From positions 27,050,650-27,114,649 of the forward strand of contig NC_134026.1 of assembly GCF_964204645.1 (NCBI RefSeq): a DNA stretch of 64,000 nucleotides, read 5' to 3'. Position numbers and translations under genes: made by a program. Below, one piece after another: positions 49,501 through 59,784 of the stretch (its first letter is position 1; every line of letters begins with the position of its first letter). The stretch is from Tubulanus polymorphus. Taxonomy: Eukaryota; Nemertea; Palaeonemertea; Tubulaniformes; Tubulanidae. Under the pieces are notes generated by a model. That model saw only the letters and a list, made by a program, of their open reading frames with translations, did not search any database and had not been told where the DNA came from.

Positions 49501-52500
49501 GGTTTAAACTAACATGGTCTAGAAGATCTTTCCAATTGGTGAATTCAACTCCGCAAAAACATGTCGAGTCAGCAGGATCCGTCTGTGGATGAATAACCTA
49601 ATGTGGAAGAGCACATTAATCTGTTTTTGCTTCAACATCTAAGCAAAAATAACAAAAATGAACCCGCGTCTCGCAGAAAGGGCATCAAACTTACATGTTC
49701 CACTGACTTCCTTTTTCTGTTAAATCTTTTAGTATTGTGACAACTTCTATTGTAGCATCCCTGAATATGAAAACAAAGCTTTACAGCATAAATCATACCA
49801 ATACCAATGAATTTCTATAATTTCATTTCGAGAAACATATTACTCACGTTCTTAGTCTGATAAAAAGGAGTAAATAATTGAGGCTTTAAACAAATAGCAA
49901 CACCAGCCACATCAATTTTAGTCATGTACTGGAAAAAAAAGACAGATTTGTGCATGCACAGCCTTTAGGTAATTGTGAAATAAAAGTGACCAAACTAATA
50001 TTAAATCATAAGTTCTTGAGATGATATGTACCTGGTCGAATGTGAAAAAGGCTCTTTGATCTTCACAACAGAATTGTTTCCTTGTATGATGCGCAACGTC
50101 AAAACTGCTATACTGGATTGAAGGATACAAAAAACTGTTAAAATATATCTAACTTTATAAAGATAAATCACGTACAAATCACTTAGGAAAACAACTTTAC
50201 CACTATTGTTGAATCATCCCATGCTCTTGCTTGATCATCCTTCAATTTGTTTTTTGCTATCAGCTATCAATATGATTCATTAATTCAATGCAAGGATTTT
50301 GAATAAAGTGGTTTCGTATTCAAGTTATAAAAACTAATTGCAAATCATTCATTTTCTAGGATATCAATGCTAAATGATTACCTTTCGTCGATGGACTGCT
50401 CTACTTCTTTGCATCTTTTCAATCTCATATGGAAAGTATTGAGGGCACCTGATTAAGAATCATTCATTATTTCCAGTACAATCATAAAATTTATGTAGTT
50501 TGCATACCTGGTAATTGGATAAAATAATGCAATTCTACGTACATTTCATCTTCATTTTTCAATAGCAGTAGTTCCATTATCCTGTTATTTATGAACTGAT
50601 TTCCCTTACGGCTGGGGTGTAACAAGTCAGTCCTAGATCACAAAATTTAGAAAAAAACAAGTTAGTTTAAATCGCGAAAAAATGCACATAACCTACTGGG
50701 CTTATTAAGATTAAACGATTACTTACGGTGAAAGGAGATCTCTTGAGAAGTGAAAATCAACGAACTTTACACCAAGTGTAAAGCATTCGCGGTGCAGCAT
50801 TTCATTGTAATGAAATATTTTTGTGTCAGCATCGAAACTTTAAAAAAGAAAGAAATTTAAAAATCATTACATCGATCATAAATATAGTACTTCAAGAAAA
50901 ATCTATTCTTGATACTTACTCATCACATCGAGGAAAAAGAGCTGGTACAATGATGGTCCCAGTACATTTATAGAGCAACAATCGAATTAATTCAACGTGT
51001 CTTCGCAGAACAATCTCAAGCGGGACATCACGCGTCATATTATTTGTTCCAACATGGACGATTAGTTGTTCCACATTCAGCATCTTCACCTTTTTCAATT
51101 CTGTAATATACAACTAATCAGTAACCCAATGAAAATGAACAATATAAATCAGTACTGAACCGAGAAATTACCTTCCATCAATGTTTCAATGGTTCCTCCG
51201 GGGCACACGATCCTTGTCCATTCAAATAAGCCTACACCATCTAGCCCAGCATACTTTAAAATGCTGTCTGCTACGAGACCAATACGCTACAAAAAAGATT
51301 ATTTGTCAGTCTCAGGCCAATATCACAGGGAGGTGTGAGAGAGCACACTGGTTACTGTAAGACCCTACTACATGCAAAAGAAGTGACACATATATGTATA
51401 TCAATGTGATAGAATTGATTGAAAAAATTGTGCATAATAGTAGCTAGTGCCCAAAAATAGAACACAGTGTTATTGAAGTGAAAATTTCTAAAATCCTCTG
51501 AAGCGGTGCTTATTTGGTAGCTACATGGGTATTCTAATTGAATAAGCATAAAGATAAGCGTGCACACACAGTAGCCTATGCATAAACAAGGGCCAGTTTC
51601 ACCTTCACCTAAAAGTCCTGCAGTGTGAAGACTAACTTGTTCACCTAAACCACCTCTACCAGGCTGTGGAAGGCCTAACATCAGGCACTAAATTAAAAGA
51701 TTCCTCTAAATCAAATTATCTATAAACATCCTCTTAATTGCAGGCAGACTGATTCAGGGAGGGGTGCAGCCCAAAATAGGGCATACATATCAGTATCATA
51801 TATAATTAAAAATCAAAAGGGCACCAGATCATCAGAAAACATAATACCTATATTTTGGAAGTAGGCCTACAGAGAACATGTTTTGGAATATAAGCTTTTT
51901 AAAAATACTTGTTGATATTTTTAATTTTTCCTTTAAATTTCATTGCGACTTAAAAGTTTTAAGGGGTGTACACCCCTGTATACTCTCCTGATCTGCCCCT
52001 GAATTGCCACTTAACAAAATTTCTCAGCTTAATTGTTGGCTAACTAGCTCAGTGAAACTGGGACCAGACCTAATGCATACACCCTCAGTGGCCAGGGCCA
52101 GGATTAAACAGTTAGGCTACGTATATAAATAAAGGAATGAAAAGTACTTATCCTGAAATTGGTTAGGCTATCTATCTGCAACAAGAAATACATTTTCATT
52201 GACTCTGAATACAGGGAACTACCATTCTTCTGTTTCGAGGCCTTAAAATTTATTGTTTATTTTTTGTTGCTGGATTTGGAATGGTTGTTGGAATATTTAA
52301 GGCCTAGTAGGTGGTGACTGTGTACGGGCAACATAGGCCTATACCCAGTGGCATGGCAATGGCATGCCACTGGGTACCCACTACTGCACTATAGTATACT
52401 GCCTACGGCTACTGCGACTGGTGGTTCGGTTGGCAGAAATTACTTTTTAACATGGGGGGGGGGGAGGGGGGAAGTAAGCGTGGATGAAGACAAATTAATT

Positions 52501-52801
52501 TAGCCGAGTAAGTAGCAAGCAAGTAAAGTAGTGGCAGTACAGTAGGCCTAGCGACAATGTGAGTGTGGTGGTAACGTGGCCGTGGTGGCAATAACAAGAC
52601 TCCAAAACTGGCAAAAGCCAAAATTAAAAAGCCCTGCCGCCGCGCGGTCGCGACGCCTCGCCTGCACCACCGTGTACGATCCTCGCGGCGTTCACCAGTG
52701 TTACCCAGTGAGTTTTTTATAATCTTGCAATCTACCTCTTTTTTCAAACCAATATTCCCACCAACTGGTCCGGAGACAAGCTTAACACGTTCGGAAAACA
52801 T
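43593..52801 (-). CDS. giant composite transposase gene: SGNH hydrolase, Ulp1 protease, MULE-type core, SWIM and PHD
   Basis: Exons 51172-51286, 50920-51100, 50727-50837, 50543-50632, 50382-50448, 50201-50263, 50032-50112, 49848-49928, 49695-49760, 49491-49597 and 43593-49329 join in phase (2,232 residues). A plausible first exon at 52736-52801 adds MFSERV..KKE. The last exon is 1,912 codons with no stop. In order: SGNH/GDSL fold (VADSIL, VHVGTNNM, DLLH); C2H2-like finger (CFCG..H..H, exon 49491-49597); Ulp1-type protease (His 48363-48365, YAD, Gln, Cys 48126-48128 in VCGPA); S/T/P repeats; GATA-like finger C-X2-C-X17-C-X2-C (from 46832); MULE-type core (GIDVKH, HDKDASL, LCNFHVLQCIR, TERKFK); SWIM CXCX11CXH (from 44924); two C2H2-like fingers (from 44174); PHD finger (from 43760). 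Several modules could be host-captured. It is either a transposon gene or a domesticated derivative. Confidence 0.8.
47445..47775 (-). repeat. in-frame tandem repeat coding an S/T/P/E tract
   Basis: Units of 24 to 48 bases built on ATTGGTGTAGATTCATTAGT and relatives encode repeated ESTPISN and SESAPILTN blocks, roughly eight to ten copies. The tract forms a flexible linker between the Ulp1-like protease and the GATA-like finger. All copies keep the reading frame. Confidence 0.8.
51590..52065. mobile_element. MITE-like element of the GGGCCAGTTTCAC family
   Basis: The left end GGGCCAGTTTCACC and right end GTGAAACTGGGACC are inverted copies and match the ends of the element at 18248-18378. The interior is interrupted by a second element. 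Confidence 0.5.
51752..52003. mobile_element. nested MITE-like element
   Basis: Left end TTCAGGGAGGGGTGCAG and right end GATCTGCCCCTGAA are imperfect inverted repeats. They resemble the CAGGGGCGGATC ends of the element at 41904-42144. It lies within the 51590-52065 element, implying later insertion. Confidence 0.45.
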
Positions 52802-52973
52802 GATTCACAATCTTTTAATCAACAGCCAGCAAGAATACACTTGACAGAAAATTCAAATTCAGCGGTTAACCGTTAAAAGTGAGTTGTTTAGCTGTGGGAG
52901 TAACAAAAAGGCGATCTTGATGACGTCACTAGCCATCGACCAAAACAGGCTTTCAACCTTTTGCATTTTCAAC
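52802..52973. promoter_or_regulatory. head-to-head promoter region with CRE
   Basis: Only 172 bases lie between the proposed start of the giant gene (minus) and the TLCD3 start (plus). The region contains the right copy of the 44-bp pair (52921-52964), including TGACGTCA at 52921-52928, a consensus CREB/ATF site. The repeat ends 9 bases before the TLCD3 ATG, so it must form part of that gene's 5' UTR or promoter. Confidence 0.5.
52921..52964 (-). repeat. right copy of the 44-bp inverted pair
   Basis: Reverse complement of 41201-41244 with one mismatch (T for G inside the A-box-like TGGCTAGTGAC). Going inward, a degenerate B-box-like TTGTTACTCCC follows at the position where the left copy has GGTTCGAATCC, so similarity extends beyond 44 bases. 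It may be a terminal inverted repeat or a SINE copy. Confidence 0.65.
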
Positions 52974-54316
52974 ATGAATTTTGTTGACTTTTTATGTTAT
53001 TTTGCTTTTGGGTCATTGTTTTTTCCATTAATGAATTTGGTAACAACATTTTTAGTCAGGAGGATAGACAATCAAATAGATGAAAGCTCTGTCAGTGATA
53101 TTAGTGTCAAGTAAGTTTCACAAAAAAGGATCCATCAAATCCGGCCATATCCAATCCACTCCATCTCCACTGATGATGTCAATAAAAGTCGTCGATGGTG
53201 ATACAGTTTGACAGAGTTTGCACTTCCAATTTTGAATCAGTATCTAGTATCACCCCACACTATGTAAAAAAATGTCGATAGAAATTGATACGCGTCCTAT
53301 ATTCTAACCGATTGATGAATTGTTTCTATTATTCTCTCAATTTCTTTCAGATTGGTTTCAGCATTTCATGGAATATTGGGCTGCATTATTGGAGTTGCTA
53401 TTATGAGTTCATGTAAAAATGATATCATCCATTCCAGGTAGTGTCTAGTCTAGTGAGAATGGCCACAACATCAATTTGGGGCTTGGCATTTTTTATCCCA
53501 ATCCTCAAAAAGGATGGAGCTCTGAGCCCCTTGATTCAGCCACCCATGGTTAGTAATTCTATAATTTCTAGAAATTGGTTGACAGAAATCTATGCTGCAT
53601 TTGGGTTATCATATATGGTTTATGACGTATTTGCTATGTATGTTACACACATTCTCGACAATCCTCAAATCAAGAAGTGGCAACTGCACAAAAGAATTTA
53701 CCACTACATACATAAAAATAAGCTGATTTTGTTGCATCATACTGGTTTACCATTCATCTATGTTCCAGTCATTTTTGTGAGTAGAAAATCAAGCAATATG
53801 TCTACAATTACCGTACCGGGTATACATATATTTCACTTTACCCAGGATTACAAGATCTTTGATTTTGTCTTAGTATTTCAGAAATGGAAAAGGTGATTTC
53901 TTTATTGGTACTTTCTTCACAATGGAAATGGCTGTTCCGTGTATTTCATTTAGATGGATCATGCTAAGGGTAATTAGATTACCATTCATAGATAAACAAT
54001 TTGATCAATTTTGGTCTAACAATCATATATATGTCATTATATTTTTCAGCTTGGAAGAACAGATGGTTTAGTATATGTCATTAATGGTTTTCTGATGTTA
54101 CTGTTTTTTACTATATCCAGAATATTAATTTTTCCATTTCTCTATTATGTGTACAGTTGTTCAAGCGAAATGACTATACTACAAGTGGTGTTTACCATTC
54201 CAGTCAAGTGTAACATCGGTTGCTTGATTTTGTTAGTTCTGCAGGGATACTGGTGGATCCGCATGGTCTTTGGTTTCTGTAGATTTGCTAAGAAAATTAT
54301 AAATAAAAGGTTATGA
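52974..54316 (+). CDS. TLCD3: TLCD3 (FAM57) TLC-domain protein
   Basis: Five exons: 52974-53110, 53351-53437, 53572-53776, 53874-53969 and 54050-54316. They are in phase and give 263 residues (human TLCD3A 257). The order LVSAFHGILG, then MVYDVFAMY, LLHHTGLPFIYVPV, GDFFIGTFFTMEMAVP and SRILIFPFLYY is that of the TLC (TRAM-LAG1-CLN8) family, FAM57 branch. Five or more membrane helices are apparent, starting with one at residues 5-25. FAM57 proteins are ER/Golgi membrane proteins linked to ceramide synthesis and membrane lipid composition. Exon 4 must begin at 53874 (acceptor TTAG); the next AG downstream breaks the frame. The A or B paralogue cannot be decided from this window. Confidence 0.9.
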
Positions 54317-57300
54317 TGTTAGTTTTCAAGTGCCTGACCAATTCAGTCAAAGAAACATCGAACCCACTAAGTACTGTTTTTCTTTTATTGTGGGTTTATT
54401 CTTAAAGAGGATATGAATTCAGAATGATCCTATCAAATGGCGGTAATATTCATAAAATGAATATGTAGTCATGTTATTCTATGTGTAATTTAATCTCATT
54501 TTACTAGGCTCGAATTTATGGATGATTAATTTCATCCATAACAGATCATGACATGTACAATCAAAGCGACAAATGCTCAACAAATGAAATCAGTATCTAA
54601 TGCATAAAGAATGTGTGAAATTGTTTCTTTCATAACTAAGAGACGACTTAGATTATTTTTGTAGTATATACATGTATCGTAGCTTTGTACCAGTATTTTT
54701 TCCATTTCTTTCTTTTATACCATCTAGAGTACTATAGTTGTGTATTTATCCGTGACAGTTGTAAAATGAAAATATGTGAAATTGAAAGTAAATGCTTGTA
54801 CCGGTATATTTTACTACCGTCCACTGAATTGTTTTCGAAATATTTATGTGGAATCTTTTAATTCATTAAACTATGAATTCTTGAATCTTTTTGTTGGTTA
54901 TTATCTGCATTGGCAAGTTGTACGGTTTCGAAGAATTTTGGAATAGATGGTCATCATCACACTTCTACTCAGTCCTGGATGAAGTGTTGTATCCATGATG
55001 ATCTATGTCGCTCTACTTTTCTAGTGCACCCAACCTGTGCTGTGGTTACGTCTGACACTAAGGTTCTTGGTGAACATCAAAATATGATTTTCTATTGCTT
55101 GGATGGATAAGCTATATATGATGATTGAATGAGAAATACCATCGGAACATAGATATAGGTTTAACAACCAGACATTGATTTCATCCCTCTTATTTACATG
55201 GATTTATTGAGTAATCTATTCCTGGCAAGATAAGCAGCTCATGAGGACATGATAGGTAGCATTCAACCTTAAAGACTAAATAAATGCTTCATATATATCT
55301 CTATATATATATATACATACATACATATATTTCTCCACCTTGATTAATACTTTTTACAGAGGATCGCACTATCTGTACTCAATTCTTTCCACAACCTGTT
55401 CTTTTGTACTAAAAACCTGATTGGCTATAGTTCTGTAAGTACTTATACGAAACTTGTTACTGTTAATTGAATTCTATAGTACCATAAAAGGTCGATGTAC
55501 ATGCATCTAAAAATAGCGTAACAATGATACCCTTTTAGACTGTCCATTCCTGGTTCACTGGAGTAATCTGACCATAAACAAATGCAGGTTGATTCCCATT
55601 TTGTCTTATTTAAAGTTTCCTCAAAATAGCTTAAAAATAGATTTCTAAAAAGCTTTTTCTGGATTAACCAACGAATTTTTAGTATCATTTTCTGGAAAAT
55701 TTTGCAATACAAAAACATAAAGAAAGCAATATTTCAGAGAAATCTATAATGTGCTTAGATTTTAACTACTGGGGTACTATTCCTAGAATGTGGCAATACT
55801 AATGCCATGTCTGGCAATAATTACACCACTTAATATATTAGCCCATTTATACTAGGATAGAGGTACAGGAATTTATAACGATTACTTAAGGTGTACAACT
55901 GTATTTTAAAGGCGCCAAGAATAATGTCAATCAACTCTTTAGCAAAACCAATACAAAAACAAAATGATTTTTTTGTTGACATTCATATTTATTACCATAA
56001 TAACTACATTAAAATCTGTTGTATTTAAACAATGAATTATGTACAATATACAAAATCTCCTCATAATAAACTGAACATTTATTAAATATATACAAACAAT
56101 CATTAGACCACTGCCTGAGGGTTACACTTTCAATCACTGTTCTAAAAGACTTAAACTTGGAACAAAAATGTGTATTCTCATTAATGCTACATGTATGGAA
56201 ATGCTCCCAGAATAGCTACATATTGAAATACAACATGTTAGAATAACAAAATACCAAATACAACGGATCATTCATATTACCTTTGGCAATAACTACAGGA
56301 CAATGTAGGATATCTTTCAAATTCATAGTGAAACATATTCCACACAGTTCACATTAAATCAGTATAGTTGACGATTACACTTTTGTGACGAAAAAATCAC
56401 TCAAAATACATAACTAGAGAAATGAAGAGAAACAAACTTAGAAAATAAAGAAATCTGCTCTCATGCATTGACGTTAGTCATGGAGCAACTCTTGTCAAAA
56501 TCAATTAAATGCTTAACAAATCCTGGTACATTTCATTGTTGAGATAAATTGAAAATAAACAAAGAATAGTACCCTGAAATCACCAAGTGGTCCCTCAGAA
56601 TAAACTATGATAAAATTGGGAATTGGTTAAACATCTATATGAATACAAATGAATCTTTCATTCACTCTTATCAAACTGAACAGTTTCATTACAACCAAAA
56701 GTAACTACTCAAAATAAGCTCCTTTCTATCTATCTACTTACTTAGGAAAACCAATTGACAATATGACACATATTTGTAGAAGTTAATTATATCTCACCAA
56801 ATTCAGATGAAATGATTAAAAAATCTGGGCCCTACCATCTGTATAAGACCCGATCACTGGTAATGGCAGGATTCTTATCAAGTATTTACAAACAATATTT
56901 CATAAACAACAATATTCAATACTTGGCAATATTTCCACCAATACTTAGACAAAGTAGGAAAAACTAAGTCCAAAGGTTACTGAATGCCAATGAACTTTCT
57001 AGACCTATATCCACTACAGACAAAAAAGGAAACCTTCACTATTTTTGTTATCAACATTGGCTCAACTCCATACAGTTTTTTCTATACAAATGTATCACTA
57101 ATTATATCTACATATATTAGACTTATAGATACCAATATCTATTTCAATGCTGCTGTGAACTCTGAATGACAAGTCAAGCCCCAGCTCACCACATGTGTAT
57201 AAAAAAGTTCAAAGACTGCAGGGAGCACCGGATAATAGCTACATTCAAGTACATAAACAAACCATCAAATATTATTGGGAAATACAGCTGGTGCATACCA

Positions 57301-58097
57301 GGGTAGTAATGCAAAATTTCATAATTTTACATGCACTGCAAATGGTAGAATCATTTCCTATGCTTTCTCTGTTAAACAATCAGTAAAACCAAAAACAGCT
57401 GCAGCCCATTAAGTAGAATGCCGGTGCTTATACGCCTACTAATTGAATGACCTCAATGTAACGAAATATGTCATGTGCTTGCTTTTCAAATTTGAGATAA
57501 TTATACGACACAATTACAGAAATCATCCATAAAAGCTTGAAAATTATTGATGTACATTGTACAAAATAAAAAATCCCATGTCCTAGCAATACCAATCAAG
57601 CTCCCTATCTACATTCTCTGTTCCTAAATTATACAAGTTTTTCAAAACCCAACTGAATCCTTCCCTTGCTCACTATAGTTTTGAATAACATGTGAGTCCT
57701 ATATTTCATTTAGGGATGGATGGATGGATGGACGGACACATGATGGTACGTAATCACATCTATTATAATGGATTGCAAGTTGACAGTTTATTGACAACCT
57801 GCATTGAAAGCAAGATATAATAAAGAGTATAATGAATGAAGTCTTAATAGAGCACCAGTTTAACCGCACAATCATCACGTCTGCCTTCCCCTCCTCCCCA
57901 AGCCCCAGTATTAAGAATGGTACCATGTGAAAATGAGTCTAGTATGAATATCATTGATTCAAGAAACATTAAGATATCGAAAGTTGAAACTATATGATCG
58001 AAACTGTTTGGTTTTACCAGTGTACTCAAACTAAACAACTATTTTACAATCATGGATGAGTAAATTCTTAGAAATTCAAAATCAGATTCTCAAAAAA
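54317..58097. other. convergent spacer between TLCD3 and IP6K
   Basis: No gene is seen in 3.8 kb. It contains a possible ATTAAA for TLCD3 near 54865, a TA/CATA microsatellite at about 55295-55331, and a GGAT/GGAC microsatellite at 57716-57736. The left part is TLCD3 3' UTR and the right part IP6K 3' UTR. Open frames are short and AT-driven. Confidence 0.5.
57716..57736. repeat. (GGAT)n microsatellite
   Basis: Four to five GGAT/GGAC units in a row, probably in the 3' UTR of IP6K. Confidence 0.8.
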
Positions 58098-59784
58098 TCA
58101 CAGATCTGATGACATAGCTGCCTGTTTAATTTCAAGAAAGGTTTTTATCAGATTTTCTAACCCGAAGAGGTAGCCAGTATCGGGGCCTGTGTGAGTTACT
58201 TTATCTGAAGGAAAACCCTGAAATGTTGTATGTGCGAAGTCAATCATTCGCACGTCGACTTTCGTACCCCAGTTATTGTCATCTTTGTTTTCACGAAGAT
58301 GATCCCTACTTCGGGAACGTTCCGGACTGCTATGCGCGCTTGTATCACTTTTACGATCAGAACTCCGAGGTCGATGAAGTCTATCCGATTCATCACTATT
58401 AGGACTGTTTGCCGAACTACTTTTACGATTCGAAACGCCAGAATTTTCTTTCCCGTTGTTTGACGACGGTTTCCGACAATTTTCTATTCGCCGGTCGCGA
58501 CCATCGTACATTATCAAAAGTGAACTGGAATAAAATCTATATGTGTTCTGTTTGGACAACAACGAATGCATTTGTTTCAGTTTTTCAACTATAAGCTCGA
58601 TCACATCTAATCTCATTTTACATCCATTGTGGAAAAACATAGTCAATGACTCAAGAAATCCTTGTTCAGTCAATCTTCGCCCGTAGTACTTATTTTTGCA
58701 CACATAATTCCCCGAGTTCAGTTGATAAACCTAGAAAAAAGGAGAAATCAAAAACAATGAAGCCGAAGATAATAACTACTCAAACAGATGATTCAAAAAG
58801 GGTTGAAAACATGGCGACTTCACATACCTGCATGCCACACACTCTAACTCCTAAAGTTCTAGATGTAGTTGTTGCGCAACGCTGTATTTTTGTTTGACGC
58901 TTTGATTCGGAATCATCATCCCCGTGTTGTCTCGTTCCCATTTTCAGGTCCAAAATACAAGGAAATTGTAAATGGGATACAACATTCTCCAATAAAATGA
59001 ATTCTTATCAATTTAGTTAAAGATAGATACTCGGTAATACGAAATTACATAAAATCAAAAGTGAAAGTTATTTATTTAAAAGAAAAGGATACTCTGAGAG
59101 CCAGTCGCCAAACAACCTTTCTGCAGTCTTTCAATGTGTTTTTTATGAGACCTGATGCTCCATGGATTCTGACTGTGCACAACTTGTTTGTCTTTGCCTT
59201 CATTTTCATGGTCCAAGCATTCGAAGGATAACGAATGAGAAAAAGCTGGTTTCCTAAAATGATAAGACAATCGCTATTCTAAACCCGACATTCTTCAAGT
59301 CATCTCATCGATTAGTGCCAAAAACTCTTACCCTTTGTTATCTCTACCATCTAATTTTCGAGGCTGAATTACGTCCTCCCCATCCGACTCAGAATTTCCA
59401 CATTCTCCACTCGACCCCGGTGAATTTCCTCGCAAATTCGACAATGAGCGATTTTTACGTTTTGGAACGAGCCCACTCGGATAACCAATCAACGAAATAT
59501 CTCCATCAATGTCTTCAACCACTACATCGACAACACCTACAAATGAACACATATTTTCAAAATAAAAACTGGCACATTCTGATTTAACTTTTAAGTCAGT
59601 CAATAGCTCTACCTCTATATTCCGGGGTAAATTCCATCAAACATTCAGGCATTGTCTGGTAGTACAGATGTTCGCGTGGCACCAATGGTTTACAAACTGT
59701 CGTTGAATCATATTTAAACATATAATTTGTCCCGCCCACTTGATGAACAAAGGGTACTAAATTCACTGGTTCACATTCTTCCAT
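58098..59784 (-). CDS. IP6K: inositol hexakisphosphate kinase
   Basis: Five exons: 59613-59784, 59332-59536, 59093-59253, 58828-59003 and 58098-58730. All are in phase and give 448 residues (human IP6K1 441). The N-terminus ([24 protein letters not shown]) and [11 protein letters not shown] precede the kinase signature [16 protein letters not shown], the P-x3-D-x-K-x-G inositol-phosphate motif. [35 protein letters not shown] and the metal-binding [13 protein letters not shown] follow, with FGLENLI near the end. The enzyme phosphorylates IP6 to the pyrophosphate 5-IP7 using ATP. A Ser/Arg/Asp-rich insert of about 75 residues separates the SSLL and IDF motifs, as in other family members. The paralogue number cannot be assigned. 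Confidence 0.95.

Larger units (their letters stand above)
51287..52735. other. putative intron 1 of the giant gene, carrying nested MITEs
   Basis: No coding exon could be supported in this 1.45 kb. A minus-strand AG-bounded stretch near 52155-52180 (IDSLTNF) lacks a good donor. The segment holds an outer element (51590-52065) with another inserted in it (51752-52003), a run of G residues near 52450-52468, and a CpG-rich patch at about 52630-52700 that may be promoter-proximal. Confidence 0.5.

Noticed and set aside
50508-50542. Extension of the fourth SGNH exon to the donor CCAG|GTATGC
   Set aside because: It leaves the next exons out of phase. The strong internal donor AT|GTACGT restores phase through all following exons.
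52409-52735. Continuation of the 130-codon minus frame beyond KKE (R/G-rich, then hydrophobic)
   Set aside because: It is CpG-rich and low in coding character. Splicing at GAG|GTAGAT joins directly to RIGLVADSIL in phase, which fits an SGNH N-terminus better.
53450-53571. Upstream part of the plus frame preceding TLCD3 exon 3 (MSSLVRMATTSIWGLAFFIP)
   Set aside because: Exon 2 splices at 53437 and phase plus homology place the acceptor at 53572. The upstream part is intron read-through.
55295-55331. TATA/CATA run considered as a regulatory element
   Set aside because: Simple microsatellite with no gene start nearby.
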